Assembly (NCBI RefSeq): GCF_025822245.1
Contig: NZ_JACKTL010000051.1
Span: 1 to 59,756, forward strand
Source: Mycolicibacterium hodleri
GTDB lineage: Bacteria; Actinomycetota; Actinomycetes; Mycobacteriales; Mycobacteriaceae
DNA length: 59,756 nt
Direction of reading: 5' to 3'
This document shows positions 8,559-17,598 of the stretch, in pieces; position 1 is the stretch's first letter; each line of letters opens with the position of its first letter. Under the pieces are notes generated by a model. That model had not been told where the DNA came from. It made no database searches and saw nothing but the letters and a program-made list of their open reading frames with translations. A program made the position numbers and the translations under genes.

Positions 8559-9017
8559 TCACCGCTGGCGGGCGAAGAACTCCGTCAGCGGCGCCGCGCA
8601 CTCCTCGGCCAACACGCCGCCGCGCACCTGCGGCCGATGCGTCAACCGTCGGTCGCGCACGACGTCCCACAGTGAGCCAACGGCACCCGTCTTCGGCTCC
8701 CACGCCCCGAACACCACCCGGGCGACGCGTGCCATCACCAGAGCGCCGGCGCACATGGTGCACGGCTCGACCGTCACCGCGAGCGTCGCGCCCTCCAACC
8801 GCCACCCGTCGCCGAGCACCGAGGCCGCCGCCCGCAGCGCCAGGATCTCGGCGTGCGCGGTCGGATCGCCGAGCGCTTCCCGCGCGTTGGCCGCCCGCGC
8901 CAGCTCGACGCCGTCGGAACCGACCACCACCGCACCGATCGGCACGTCGCGGGGTCCGACGGTGCAGGCCGCCTCCAGCGCGAGACGGATCAGGTCGGCG
9001 TCGGACTTATCGGTCAA
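8559..9017 (-). CDS. tadA: tRNA-specific adenosine deaminase TadA
   Basis: A 152-residue zinc deaminase. TadA converts adenosine 34 to inosine in the wobble position of tRNA-Arg(ACG); such a tRNA is encoded at 25672-25744. The zinc and catalytic motifs are H55-A-E57 and the P-C86-T-M-C89 pair, as in the family, and the length is normal. It overlaps the end of the upstream gene by 11 bp, so the two are probably co-translated. The neighbourhood (deaminase, partner gene, divergent tyrA) is conserved in mycobacteria. Confidence 0.93.
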   Translation of the reverse strand: MTDKSDADLIRLALEAACTVGPRDVPIGAVVVGSDGVELARAANAREALGDPTAHAEILALRAAASVLGDGWRLEGATLAVTVEPCTMCAGALVMARVARVVFGAWEPKTGAVGSLWDVVRDRRLTHRPQVRGGVLAEECAAPLTEFFARQR

Positions 9018-9525
9018 GCTTGTCCAGGAAGGCCGACATCTCGTCGCCGAAGCCCATCTCCTGGGCGATCCGCGAGAGCTGCTCGTCGGCGTAGTCGTCG
9101 TCGGAGATGATGATGCTCAGCACGCCCTCGGACAACCCGATGTCGGAGAGCACTCCGAGGTCACCCTCCTCGAAGGGATCCTCGTCCTCGAGGTCGTCGG
9201 GGTCGACGTCGGTGCCGAGCTTCTCGAGGACCTGCCTGGCGATGTCGTAGTCCACGGCGGCGGTGGCGTCGGACAGGAACAGTCGAGCACCGCCCGGTGC
9301 GGGCCGCACGATGACGAAGAACTCGTCGTCCACGTCGAGCAGACCGAATACCGCCCCGGCGCTTCGCAGTTCCCGCAGCTCGGTTTCGGCATCCGACAGG
9401 TTCGTCAGCGCGCCGTTACGCAGCGCCGAACAGCGCCACTTGCCGTCCTCGCGGACCACCGCGACGCCGAATCCGTCCGGGAGATCTGCGGCTTGGTTCT
9501 GCGCCTGCGCTCGCTGTACTCCCAT
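9007..9525 (-). CDS. tRNA adenosine deaminase-associated protein
   Basis: A 172-residue protein of the actinobacterial family found next to tadA. It starts with MGVQRAQAQNQAADLPDGFGVAVVRE and has an acidic central segment (DPDDLEDEDPFEEGDLG). No catalytic motif is visible. I chose the ATG at 9525; a TTG three codons upstream is possible. The gene overlaps tadA by 11 bp, which suggests a functional link such as an accessory subunit, but the biochemical role is unknown. Confidence 0.85.
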   Translation of the reverse strand: MGVQRAQAQNQAADLPDGFGVAVVREDGKWRCSALRNGALTNLSDAETELRELRSAGAVFGLLDVDDEFFVIVRPAPGGARLFLSDATAAVDYDIARQVLEKLGTDVDPDDLEDEDPFEEGDLGVLSDIGLSEGVLSIIISDDDYADEQLSRIAQEMGFGDEMSAFLDKLDR

Positions 9526-9592
9526 GGAGGGCAACGCTAGTCCCAGCTCAGGGTTTTTGACCAGCCATCACGATCAGTGTCAACCTTGCAGG

Positions 9593-10552
9593 GTGACCAG
9601 ACGACCGGTGTGCGTGTTGGGCCTCGGGCTGATCGGCGGATCGTTGATGCGCGCGGCGAGCGCCGCCGGCCGCGAGGTCTTCGGGTACAACCGTTCCGTG
9701 GACGGCGTGCGCGGCGCCCGCGACGACGGCTTCGACGCCTCCACCGACGTCACCGAGGTCCTGCAGCGGGCCGCGGCGGCCCAGGCGCTCGTCGTACTCG
9801 CCGTCCCGATGCCCGCCCTTGCGACCATGCTCCACCACGTCGCCGCGACGGCGCCCGACTGCCCGCTCACCGACGTCACCAGCGTGAAAGTGGCCGTCCT
9901 GCAAGCAGTTCGAGAGCACGGTCTGCTCGCGCGCTTCGTCGGAGGGCACCCGATGACCGGGACCGCCCACTCGGGCTGGACCGCCGGGGACGCCACCCTC
10001 TTCGTCGACGCGCCGTGGGTGCTCGGCGTCGACGACCACGTCGACGAGCACGTGTGGGCCGAGGTCATGCACCTGGCGCTGGACTGTGGGAGCTTCGTCG
10101 TCCCGGCCCGGTCCGATCAGCACGACGCCGCCGCGGCCGTCATCTCCCACCTGCCACATCTGCTGGCCGAGGCACTGGCCACGACGGCGGCCGACGTGCC
10201 CCTGGCGTTCTCGCTAGCCGCGGGCTCGTTCCGGGATGGAACCCGCGTTGCCGCCACCGCGCCCGACCTGGTGCGCGCGATGTGCGAGGCGAACGCGGGC
10301 CCGTTGGCCTCGTCGCTCGACACGGCCATCGAGTTGCTGAGCCGCGCCCGCGACCATCTGGCCACCCGGGATTCCGTCGCCGAACTGGTCGAGTCGGGCC
10401 ACGCCGCCCGCACGCGCTACGACGGCTTCGACCGACCGCAGATCCTGACCACCTCGATCGGCGAGGAGGGCTGGCGCGAGCAACTCGCCGCCGCCGGGCG
10501 TGCCGGCGGCGTGATCAGATCCGCTCTGCCAGTCCGGGATAGTCGAGGATGA
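9593..10552 (+). CDS. tyrA: Prephenate dehydrogenase TyrA
   Basis: A 319-residue NAD(P)-dependent dehydrogenase that oxidatively decarboxylates prephenate to 4-hydroxyphenylpyruvate in tyrosine synthesis. The N-terminal Rossmann motif is VCVLGLGLIGGSLMRAA, and VGGHPMTGTAHSGW is the family substrate-site motif. The GTG at 9593 puts the dinucleotide fold at the very N-terminus, so I preferred it to longer upstream starts. It is divergent from the tadA pair. Its 3' end overlaps the convergent glycolipid-binding-type gene by 38 bp. Confidence 0.9.
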   Translation: MTRRPVCVLGLGLIGGSLMRAASAAGREVFGYNRSVDGVRGARDDGFDASTDVTEVLQRAAAAQALVVLAVPMPALATMLHHVAATAPDCPLTDVTSVKVAVLQAVREHGLLARFVGGHPMTGTAHSGWTAGDATLFVDAPWVLGVDDHVDEHVWAEVMHLALDCGSFVVPARSDQHDAAAAVISHLPHLLAEALATTAADVPLAFSLAAGSFRDGTRVAATAPDLVRAMCEANAGPLASSLDTAIELLSRARDHLATRDSVAELVESGHAARTRYDGFDRPQILTTSIGEEGWREQLAAAGRAGGVIRSALPVRDSRG

Positions 10553-11117
10553 ATCCCTCGTCGTCGACGGTGACCGTGGTCTCCGCGACCGGCGACTTCA
10601 GCTCGATGCCGGCGCCGGGCTTCCCACTCGCATAGTCGATGGTCACGGTGTCCACCGTCAGCTCCGGCAGCCGCACGTAGACCACGGGCAGCGAGACCGA
10701 CTCGGCCTCCTTGTAGAGCCCGGTCCGCCGAATCGGCAGCGCGTTGAAGAACGGGCTGTAGATCACGTCGACGTCGAGTGCACCGCCGTACGGCTCCCGC
10801 GTGGAGTGGTTCTGCTTGTCCTGCACCAACCACATGTTCTCTTCGTCGCGGGCGATGTTCAGCTGGCGTTCCCGTTCGGCCATGGTCACCGTCAAGGACA
10901 GCCGCTTGGTGGCGCCGCTGTCGTCGGTGACCAGGTCATAGGACGCGCTGAACGCCGGGTGCACCTCCGTCGCCGCGGCCACGATGCGACCGTATGCCTT
11001 GATGCGGTTGCCCGACAGTTGCACCCGAACCGATTCCATCCGGGGCACGTCCTGCGCGCGCCACGTCAGAACTGCCGGCCAGTTGTCCTGCGACTCAGAG
11101 CGGACTACTTCACTCAT
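10515..11117 (-). CDS. Putative glycolipid-binding-fold protein
   Basis: A 200-residue cytoplasmic-looking protein starting MSEVVRSESQDNWPAVLTWRA. It matches, from memory, the mycobacterial family annotated as putative glycolipid-binding. There is no signal peptide or membrane segment. It starts two bases after the proZ stop, so it is the last gene of the proX-proV-proW-proZ operon. The ligand is unknown; the glycolipid name rests on the family label and not on anything visible here. The 3' end overlaps tyrA on the opposite strand. Confidence 0.7.
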   Translation of the reverse strand: MSEVVRSESQDNWPAVLTWRAQDVPRMESVRVQLSGNRIKAYGRIVAAATEVHPAFSASYDLVTDDSGATKRLSLTVTMAERERQLNIARDEENMWLVQDKQNHSTREPYGGALDVDVIYSPFFNALPIRRTGLYKEAESVSLPVVYVRLPELTVDTVTIDYASGKPGAGIELKSPVAETTVTVDDEGFILDYPGLAERI

Positions 11118-11119
11118 GC

Positions 11120-11899
11120 CTACACCGTAGGCGACGGCCCCCGTGCTTCGTGGTCTCCTCGCGAAAGCCCACCAGATCGTGACGTCGATGCGGCTTCGAG
11201 CGCGACCTCGTCGCCGAGGAACGGCTGCGGCATCTTCCGGAATCTGTCGGTTCCCGGCTCCGACAGCCACACCGCGAAGGCCAGCGCGGCGTCCAGGATC
11301 AGCGCCAGGGCCGTGACGACCAACGCGCCGACCAGGGCGAGGTAGAACTGGCGCACCTTGATGCCGTCGATGAGGTAACGGCCCAAGCCGCCGAGGCTGG
11401 CGTAGGCGGCGATGGTGGCCGTGGCGACGATCTGCAGCGTCGCGGTGCGCACGCCGCCGAGGATCAACGGCAGGGCGTTGGGCACTTCGACCCGCAACAG
11501 CACCCGGGACTCGGTCATCCCCATCGACCGGGCGGCGTCGACGACGGCGCGGTCGACGTTCGCGATGCCGGAGTAGGTGCCGGCGAGGATCGGCGGGATG
11601 CCGAGCAGCATCAGCGCGATCGTCGGCGGAACGAGGCCGAGCCCCCACAGCAGCACGCCGAGCAGCAGCACGCCGAGCGTCGGGAGCGCCCGCAGGGCGT
11701 TCACCCCGCCGACGACGACGAAGGTGCCGCGGCCGGTGTGCCCGATGATCATGCCGATCGGGATCGCGATCACCGCCGAGAAGACGAGCGCCACGGCGGT
11801 GTACTGCAGGTGCTCGAGGATGCGCACCGTCAAGCCCGCGGGCCCGCCCCAGTTGGCGGCGGTGAAGATGAAGGACAGTGCCTGCTGCAGGAAGTTCAT
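11120..11899 (-). CDS. proZ: Glycine betaine/choline-type ABC transporter permease
   Basis: A 259-residue membrane permease of the osmoprotectant (OpuC/ProW) family, with about six transmembrane helices. The inner-membrane loop motif AARSMGMTESRVLLRVEVPNALP docks the ATPase. It starts at ATG 11899, which overlaps the proW stop by four bases (ATGA), so translation is coupled. The C-terminal 30 residues are hydrophilic. The second permease of the set is proW. Substrate choice (betaine, proline, choline or carnitine) cannot be read from sequence. Confidence 0.9.
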   Translation of the reverse strand: MNFLQQALSFIFTAANWGGPAGLTVRILEHLQYTAVALVFSAVIAIPIGMIIGHTGRGTFVVVGGVNALRALPTLGVLLLGVLLWGLGLVPPTIALMLLGIPPILAGTYSGIANVDRAVVDAARSMGMTESRVLLRVEVPNALPLILGGVRTATLQIVATATIAAYASLGGLGRYLIDGIKVRQFYLALVGALVVTALALILDAALAFAVWLSEPGTDRFRKMPQPFLGDEVALEAASTSRSGGLSRGDHEARGPSPTV

Positions 11900-12555
11900 C
11901 GGGCACCCGCCTTGGTCTTCTTGGCCGACCGCACCCACGGGGTCGCGAACTTGCCGCCGACCATGATGAGGGTGTCGACGACGATGGCGAGGACGAAGAT
12001 CGCCACGATGCCGGCGATGATCTGATCGCTCTTGTCCGCCTGGTATCCCTCGGTGAACCAGGTGCCGAGGCCGCCGATGCCGATCACCGAGCCCACCGAC
12101 ACCATCGAGATGTTGGTCACCGCGACGACGCGCAGGCTGGCGACGAGGACCGGAATGGCCAGCGGCAGCTCGACTTTCACGATGCGCGTCAGCGGTTTGT
12201 AGCCGACGGCGGTCGCGGCGTCCAGGACCGCCGGCGGGACGGCGTCGAGCGCCTCGGGCACCGCCCGCACCAGCAGTGCCACCGTGTACAGCGTCAGGGC
12301 GACGATGACGTTGGCCTGGTCGAGGATTCGGGTCGGGATGACCAACGGGAGGACGACGAACAATGCGAGCGACGGGATCGTGAAGATGATGCTGGCCACG
12401 ACGGTCGAGAAGCGCCGGAGCACCGTCGTGCGCTGCACCAGGGCGCCAAGCGGCACCGCGATGACCAGACCGAGAACCAATGGCACCAGCGACAGCCAGA
12501 GATGGATCAGCGTCAGATCCCAGGCGTCGCCGAGGTGTGTGAAGAGATACCGCAC
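11896..12555 (-). CDS. proW: Glycine betaine/choline-type ABC transporter permease
   Basis: A 219-residue permease paralogous to proZ, starting with GTG at 12555 directly after the proV stop. Several hydrophobic helices are visible, and the EAA-type loop reads DAATAVGYKPLTRIVKVELPLAIP. It is expected to form a heterodimer with the ProZ protein in the cytoplasmic membrane for osmoprotectant uptake. The length is normal for a short OpuCB/OpuCD-type permease. Confidence 0.9.
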   Translation of the reverse strand: MRYLFTHLGDAWDLTLIHLWLSLVPLVLGLVIAVPLGALVQRTTVLRRFSTVVASIIFTIPSLALFVVLPLVIPTRILDQANVIVALTLYTVALLVRAVPEALDAVPPAVLDAATAVGYKPLTRIVKVELPLAIPVLVASLRVVAVTNISMVSVGSVIGIGGLGTWFTEGYQADKSDQIIAGIVAIFVLAIVVDTLIMVGGKFATPWVRSAKKTKAGAR

Positions 12556-13656
12556 CTAGGTGGATCCCTTCTTGCCCTTGATGGCCGCGATGACGTCGTC
12601 GGCCTTCACGCCGCCGATCACCTGCTGCCGGTCGTCGACGACGACGCCGAGCCCAGCCGGCGACGACAGTGCGGCGTCGAGCGCCAGGCGCATCGTGCCG
12701 TTGGGGACCAGGAGCGAGCCGCCGGCAATGGTGCTGTCGTACAACGACTTTCCCTGCCGATGCAGGCCGACCCCGTTCACGTCGATCCAGGCGTACGGCG
12801 AACCGTCGGCCCGCGTGACCAAGGCCCACTCGTCCGGACCCAGATCGAGGGCGTCGACGCCGGCCTCGCTGACGGTCCTGAGGTCGTGCAGCGGCAGCCC
12901 GGTGCCCGGCGTGAACTGCAACCCCCGGTAGCCGCGGTCGGCGCCGATGAACCCGGCGACGAAGTCGTTGGCCGGGTTGGACAGCAGGCGCCGCGGCGCG
13001 TCGTACTGCTGCAGCTTGCCGCCGCGGCCGAACACCGCGACCTTCTCGCCGAGCTTCAGCGCCTCGTCGATGTCGTGGGTGACGAACACGATGGTCTTGC
13101 GCAATTCGCTTTGCAGCCGCAGGATTTCGACCTGCAACTCCTCCCGCACCACCGGGTCGACGGCGCTGAACGGCTCGTCCATCAACAGGATCGGCGGATC
13201 GGCGGCGAGCGCGCGGGCCACCCCGACGCGCTGCTGCTGACCGCCGGAGAGCTGGGCCGGGTACCGGTCGGCGAGCTTCGGGTCGAGCCCGACCCGCTCG
13301 AGCACGCCGAGGGCCGCCTTGCGCGCGGAGCGGCGCGACTCCCCCATCAGCACCGGCACCGTCGCGACGTTGTCGACCACCTTCAGATGCGGCATGAGTC
13401 CCGCGCTCTGGATGACGTAGCCGATGCCCAGCCGCAGCTTCACCGCGTCGACCTTGGTGACGTCCTTCCCGTCGACGGTCAGCGTGCCCGACGTCGGGTC
13501 GATCATCCGGTTGATCATCCGCATGGACGTCGTCTTGCCGCAGCCCGACGGACCGACGAACACGGCCAGGGTGCCGTCGGGGACGTCGAGGGTCAGATCG
13601 TCGACGGCGACGGTGCCGTCCGGGTACTTCTTCGTTACGCCGTCGAAGGTGATCAT
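12556..13656 (-). CDS. proV: Osmoprotectant ABC transporter ATP-binding protein
   Basis: A 366-residue ATPase. Walker A is GPSGCGKTTS, the signature is LSGGQQQRVG, and Walker B is ILLMDEPFSAVD followed by the H-loop FVTHDIDEA. The C-terminal 120 residues after the nucleotide-binding domain form an accessory region, which in this family often holds CBS-like sensing modules. A purine-rich site (AGAGGA) precedes the ATG at 13656. It energises the ProW/ProZ permease pair. Confidence 0.92.
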   Translation of the reverse strand: MITFDGVTKKYPDGTVAVDDLTLDVPDGTLAVFVGPSGCGKTTSMRMINRMIDPTSGTLTVDGKDVTKVDAVKLRLGIGYVIQSAGLMPHLKVVDNVATVPVLMGESRRSARKAALGVLERVGLDPKLADRYPAQLSGGQQQRVGVARALAADPPILLMDEPFSAVDPVVREELQVEILRLQSELRKTIVFVTHDIDEALKLGEKVAVFGRGGKLQQYDAPRRLLSNPANDFVAGFIGADRGYRGLQFTPGTGLPLHDLRTVSEAGVDALDLGPDEWALVTRADGSPYAWIDVNGVGLHRQGKSLYDSTIAGGSLLVPNGTMRLALDAALSSPAGLGVVVDDRQQVIGGVKADDVIAAIKGKKGST

Positions 13657-13673
13657 CGGAAGTCCTCTGCTGT

Positions 13674-14627
13674 CTATCCGGTAACCGGCTTGTCGAACCC
13701 GTTGTCCTGGACCCACTTGCGTGCCGCCTCGTCCGGGTCGACGCCACTGTTGCCCGACGTGGCGGTGTTCATCTCGATCAGCGCCTGCGTGCTCAACTTC
13801 GCCGACACGGCGTCCAACACCGACTTGAGCTGATCGGACATCTTTTGCGAGGCCACCAACGGAACGACGTTGGCGGCCAAGAAGTTGTTCTTCGGATCCT
13901 CCAGGACCACCAGGTTGTTCTGCGGAATCGCCTGCGACGTGCTGAAGATGTCCGCCGCGGTCACGGTGCCGTCGACCAGTGCCCGGACCGTCGCGGGACC
14001 GCCGCCGTCGCTGATCGAGACGAAGTTGGCGGGGGCGATGTCGAGCCCGTACTTGGCCTTGAGGCCCGGCAATCCCTCGGCGCGAGTCTGGAACTCCGAC
14101 GGCCCACCGACTTTCACCTCGGCGGAGTGGGCGGCCAGATCGCCGATGGTCTTGAGATTCCACTTCTGCGCCGTGGCGGCGGTGACCGCGATGGTGTCCT
14201 GGTCGTTGGCCGGCGACGGCGTCAGGATGGAGAGATCGCCTGGCAGCGCGCGGTACAGCGCCAACTCGACCGACTGCGGATCGGTGGCCTTGGTGTTCTT
14301 GTCGAAGTACTGCAGGAGGTTGCCGGTGTACTCCGGGATCAGGTCGATCGAGTGGTCCTTCACCGCGGGCACGTAGGTCTCGCGACTGCCGATGCCGAAC
14401 TGGCGACGGATGTCGAACCCGTTGGCCTCCAACGCCTGTGCGTAGATCTCGGCGATGATCTTGGACTCGGTGAAGTCGGCCGAACCCACCGCGATGGACT
14501 TCAGGTCACCCGACACCTCACCCCCGCCCAAGGGATTGGAGCTACCGCACGCGGCGGTCACCAGGGCGAGCGTCGTCGCCACCACGGCGAGGGCGCGTCT
14601 GCGCGTGGATCGTCGTACGGGGTTCAC
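13674..14627 (-). CDS. proX: Substrate-binding lipoprotein of the osmoprotectant ABC transporter
   Basis: A 317-residue extracytoplasmic binding protein with a lipoprotein signal peptide; the lipobox TAAC puts the acylated Cys at residue 27. The body has OpuAC-type features, including GSADFTESKIIAEIYAQALE and IDLIPEYTGNLLQY. It should capture a quaternary-amine osmolyte at the outer face of the membrane. It is the first gene of the operon, 17 bp before proV. The GTG at 14627 has a GAAAGGA site upstream. Confidence 0.92.
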   Translation of the reverse strand: MNPVRRSTRRRALAVVATTLALVTAACGSSNPLGGGEVSGDLKSIAVGSADFTESKIIAEIYAQALEANGFDIRRQFGIGSRETYVPAVKDHSIDLIPEYTGNLLQYFDKNTKATDPQSVELALYRALPGDLSILTPSPANDQDTIAVTAATAQKWNLKTIGDLAAHSAEVKVGGPSEFQTRAEGLPGLKAKYGLDIAPANFVSISDGGGPATVRALVDGTVTAADIFSTSQAIPQNNLVVLEDPKNNFLAANVVPLVASQKMSDQLKSVLDAVSAKLSTQALIEMNTATSGNSGVDPDEAARKWVQDNGFDKPVTG

Positions 14628-14783
14628 ATGAACGTCCTTTCGGCGTCACCGGCCTGGAGCGACCATAGCCAGCCGATGCGGATGCTGCTTGGCTTTGACT
14701 CGGGGTGATTTCGCTGATGACGATCCGGGGACTACCCACTGCCGACGGTTTTCAATTCGCCGGAAAGGGGCAAGGATGGACCC

Positions 14784-15158
14784 ATGAGCGTCGACCCGCA
14801 GTTCCAGCCCACCGATCCGAGCCATTCCGGCCCGCTGGACCCGGTCGAGCCCGGACCCGTCGACGCGCCCGCGTCGAGACCGGTACCCGAGAATGCCGTC
14901 CACTTCACCAGGGCCGCGGCGCTGTGGTCGGCGCTGATCGTCGGCTTCCTGGTGTTGATCGTGCTGTTGATCTTCATCGCGCAGAACACCGCGTCCGGCA
15001 CCTTCCACTTCCTGGGCTGGTCGTGGAGCCTGCCACTGGGCGTCGCACTCCTGGCGGCCGCCGTGCTCGGCGGCCTGGTCACGACGCTGGCCGGCGTCGT
15101 CCGCATCGTGCAGCTGCGACGCGCGGCGAAGAAGAACTACAAGGCCGCGCTCAGGTAG
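14784..15158 (+). CDS. LapA-type (DUF1049) small membrane protein
   Basis: A 124-residue protein with a Pro-rich hydrophilic N-terminus of about 40 residues and then two transmembrane helices (SALIVGFLVLIVLLIFIAQN and LGVALLAAAVLGGLVTTLAG). A short basic tail follows. The QNT motif between the helices is typical of the LapA/DUF1049 family. It is divergent from proX and its stop overlaps the convergent kinase-like gene by 8 bp. The position matches the Rv3760 type in M. tuberculosis. The function is unknown. Confidence 0.8.
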   Translation: MSVDPQFQPTDPSHSGPLDPVEPGPVDAPASRPVPENAVHFTRAAALWSALIVGFLVLIVLLIFIAQNTASGTFHFLGWSWSLPLGVALLAAAVLGGLVTTLAGVVRIVQLRRAAKKNYKAALR

Positions 15159-16188
15159 CGGCGAGCTCCGAAAGACCGGCCGCCACCAAAGGTGCGACGG
15201 CCTCCCCCACCTTGTCTCCGTACTCCGTGCCGCCGCCCATCCGGTCGCGGAACTGAATTCCGGCCGCGATGATGGCCAGTTTGAAGTACGCCAGCGCCAT
15301 GTAGAAGTTCCAGTGGTCCAGCGGCACGCCGGCCGCGACCGAATACTTCTGCGCCAGTTGGTCTGCCGACGGAATCTGCGGGGACGCCCACGCCGCGTTC
15401 GCATGGACCATGTCGAACATCGGATGGCGGTACACGCACATCAGCGCGGCATCGCTGAGGGGATCGCCCAACGTCGACATCTCCCAGTCGAGCACGGCCC
15501 GCACCTTCGTTGCGTCCGTCGCGTCGAGCATCGTGTTGTCGATGCGGTAGTCCCCGTGCACGATCGAGCTTCTGGTCTGCGGCGGCAACGACTCCCCGAG
15601 CGCGGCGTGCAACCGCTTCACGTCGGCGTCGCGGGGGTCGTCCTCGAGGCGCACCAGATCCCACTGCCCACCCCAGCGCCGCACCTGGCGTTCCAGATAG
15701 CCGGTCGGCTTGCCGAAGTCGCCGAGCCCGACGGCTTCCGGGTCGAGGGCGTGCAGGTCGGCCAGCACCGTGATCAGCGCGTCGACGCAGGCGTCGATGG
15801 CACTCTGATCGCCGAGTGCGGTCAGTTCCTCGGAATAGCGCACCACCCGGCCCGGGACGAAGTCGACCATCTGGAACGGCGCACCGAGCACCGAGTCGTC
15901 GTTGCGCATGGTGACGGCGTGGGCGACGGGCACCGCGGTGTTCTCCAGGGCGGCCACCACCTTGTACTCGCGGGCCATGTCGTGGGCCGACGGCGTCAAC
16001 CCGTGCAGCGGCGGGCGGCGCAGCACCCACTTGGCGGCGTCGTCGAACACCAGGAAGGTCAGGTTGGACCGGCCGCCCGCGATGAGCTCGCCGCGCAGCT
16101 CACCCTGGCGTGGGACCCCGATCTCTCGCAGGTGCACGTCGAGCGCATCCAGGTCGAGGCCGTCGAGTGGGGAAGCATCCGTCGTCAC
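15151..16188 (-). CDS. Aminoglycoside phosphotransferase-fold kinase (ACAD10/11 N-terminal type)
   Basis: A 345-residue protein-kinase-like fold. IVHGDYRIDN is the Brenner catalytic loop (H-x-D with downstream N) and VLDWEMSTLGDP carries the metal-binding Asp. This subtype resembles the N-terminal kinase half of ACAD10/11, proposed to phosphorylate 4-hydroxyacyl-CoAs in lipid breakdown. Syntenic mycobacterial genes are sometimes labelled fadE36, but no acyl-CoA dehydrogenase domain is present. It is followed 9 bp upstream on the map by a histidine phosphatase gene on the same strand. Confidence 0.85.
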   Translation of the reverse strand: MTTDASPLDGLDLDALDVHLREIGVPRQGELRGELIAGGRSNLTFLVFDDAAKWVLRRPPLHGLTPSAHDMAREYKVVAALENTAVPVAHAVTMRNDDSVLGAPFQMVDFVPGRVVRYSEELTALGDQSAIDACVDALITVLADLHALDPEAVGLGDFGKPTGYLERQVRRWGGQWDLVRLEDDPRDADVKRLHAALGESLPPQTRSSIVHGDYRIDNTMLDATDATKVRAVLDWEMSTLGDPLSDAALMCVYRHPMFDMVHANAAWASPQIPSADQLAQKYSVAAGVPLDHWNFYMALAYFKLAIIAAGIQFRDRMGGGTEYGDKVGEAVAPLVAAGLSELAAT

Positions 16189-16197
16189 CGGACTTGT

Positions 16198-16797
16198 CTA
16201 CCACCGCAGGTTTCGCGGCAGCAGGTCCCATACGTGTTCGGTGCCGTTGATCGACGCGACGTTGAGGCCGGCCCTTCGCGACGACAGCAGTCGCGTCACG
16301 CCCGCGTAGTCCACCTGGACGCACAGCAGCCGCTCGGTCTTCATGACGGTGTGCACCACGGCGTTGATGACGCCGCCGTGGCTGAACACCGCGACCGTCT
16401 CGTCGTGCCCTGCGGCCGCGACGACGTCGTCGACGCCGGCCCTCACCCTGGCGATGAAGGCGTCCTCGTCCACGTCACCGGGCAGCCGCCCGCTCATCAG
16501 GCGCTTGAGGTCCTCCTCCGAGGCCTGCTCGATCGGGGTGTAGTGCGACAACCCGTAGTCGTATTCGGCGAGGCGTTCGTCGACCTCGATTGGCAGCCCC
16601 AGGGCGTCGGCGACCGGTTGCCCGGTCTGCAGGGCGCGCCGCTGCGGGCTGCTGACCAACCGCGTGATGGGAAACCGCTTCAGCGCGTCGGGTAGCCGAT
16701 TGGCCTGCTCGACGCCCTCGGCGGACAGGTCGGGGTCCGACCCCTGCCCGGCCTCGCTGCGAAGGGGTAGCGCATGTCGAACCAATAGCAGTTGCAC
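16198..16797 (-). CDS. Histidine phosphatase superfamily protein
   Basis: A 199-residue phosphoglycerate-mutase-like protein. The catalytic LLVRHA motif is at the very N-terminus, SSPQRRALQTG supplies the second Arg, and VFSHGGVIN contains the second His. The GTG at 16797 places the motif at residue 5, as usual. The start is 39 bp from the divergent SDR gene, so the two probably share a control region. The substrate is unknown; family members act on phospho-sugars and other phosphoesters. Confidence 0.87.
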   Translation of the reverse strand: MQLLLVRHALPLRSEAGQGSDPDLSAEGVEQANRLPDALKRFPITRLVSSPQRRALQTGQPVADALGLPIEVDERLAEYDYGLSHYTPIEQASEEDLKRLMSGRLPGDVDEDAFIARVRAGVDDVVAAAGHDETVAVFSHGGVINAVVHTVMKTERLLCVQVDYAGVTRLLSSRRAGLNVASINGTEHVWDLLPRNLRW

Positions 16798-16836
16798 CGT
16801 GACACCATATGGCTGCCGAGAGGGGAGAGACCCACC

Positions 16837-17598
16837 GTGGGGTATGCCGACGAGTTGTTCGACCTGACCGACCGGGTGGTGCTCGTCACCGGCGGCAGTC
16901 GCGGTCTGGGCCGCGAGATGGCCTTCGGCGCAGCCCAATGCGGCGCCGACGTCGTGATCGCCAGCCGGAACCTCGAATCGTGCGTCGTCACCGCCGAGGA
17001 GATCTCGGCCGCGACCGGCCGCACCGCGTTCCCGTACCAGGTGCACGTCGGGCGGTGGGATCAGCTCGACGGACTGGTCGACGCCGTCTACGACCGGTTC
17101 GGCAAGGTCGACGTGCTGGTCAACAATGCCGGCATGTCACCGCTCTACGAATCGCTGACGTCGGTGAGTGAGAGGCTCTTCGACGCGGTACTCAACCTGA
17201 ATCTCAAGGGCCCGTTTCGGCTTTCGGCGCTGATCGGCGAGCGCATGGTCGCCGCGGGTGGCGGCTCGATCGTCAACGTCAGCTCCGTCGGCTCCATCCG
17301 GCCGACGCCCGACCTGCTGCCCTACGCCGCGGCCAAGGCGGGGTTGAACGCCCTGACCGAGGGCCTTGCGAAGGCCTATGGTCCGACCGTGCGGGTCAAC
17401 ACGTTGATGGCGGGCCCGTTCCTCACCGACGTGAGCAAGGCCTGGAATCTGGACGGCACCGAGACGCCGTTCGACGACCTGGCTCTCGAGCGCGCCGGAC
17501 AGCCCAGCGAAATCGTCGGCGCCGCACTGTTTCTCGCTTCCGACGCGTCGAGCTTCACCACCGGGTCGATCCTGCGGGTCGACGGGGGCCTCCCCTAG
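16837..17598 (+). CDS. Short-chain dehydrogenase/reductase
   Basis: A 253-residue classical SDR. The cofactor motif TGGSRGLG lies near residue 18 and NNAG in the core, with catalytic Ser in NVSSVGS and YAAAK as the Tyr-Lys pair. The end, GSILRVDGGLP, is typical. I chose GTG 16837 because a GGGGAGA site lies just upstream and the longer frame would add residues unlike the family. It is a cytoplasmic NAD(P)-dependent oxidoreductase with unknown substrate. Confidence 0.88.
   Translation: MGYADELFDLTDRVVLVTGGSRGLGREMAFGAAQCGADVVIASRNLESCVVTAEEISAATGRTAFPYQVHVGRWDQLDGLVDAVYDRFGKVDVLVNNAGMSPLYESLTSVSERLFDAVLNLNLKGPFRLSALIGERMVAAGGGSIVNVSSVGSIRPTPDLLPYAAAKAGLNALTEGLAKAYGPTVRVNTLMAGPFLTDVSKAWNLDGTETPFDDLALERAGQPSEIVGAALFLASDASSFTTGSILRVDGGLP

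Noticed and set aside
16792..16836. Longer start for the SDR gene
   Set aside because: It would add 15 residues unlike the family, overlap the divergent phosphatase start, and ignore the good ribosome-binding site before GTG 16837.
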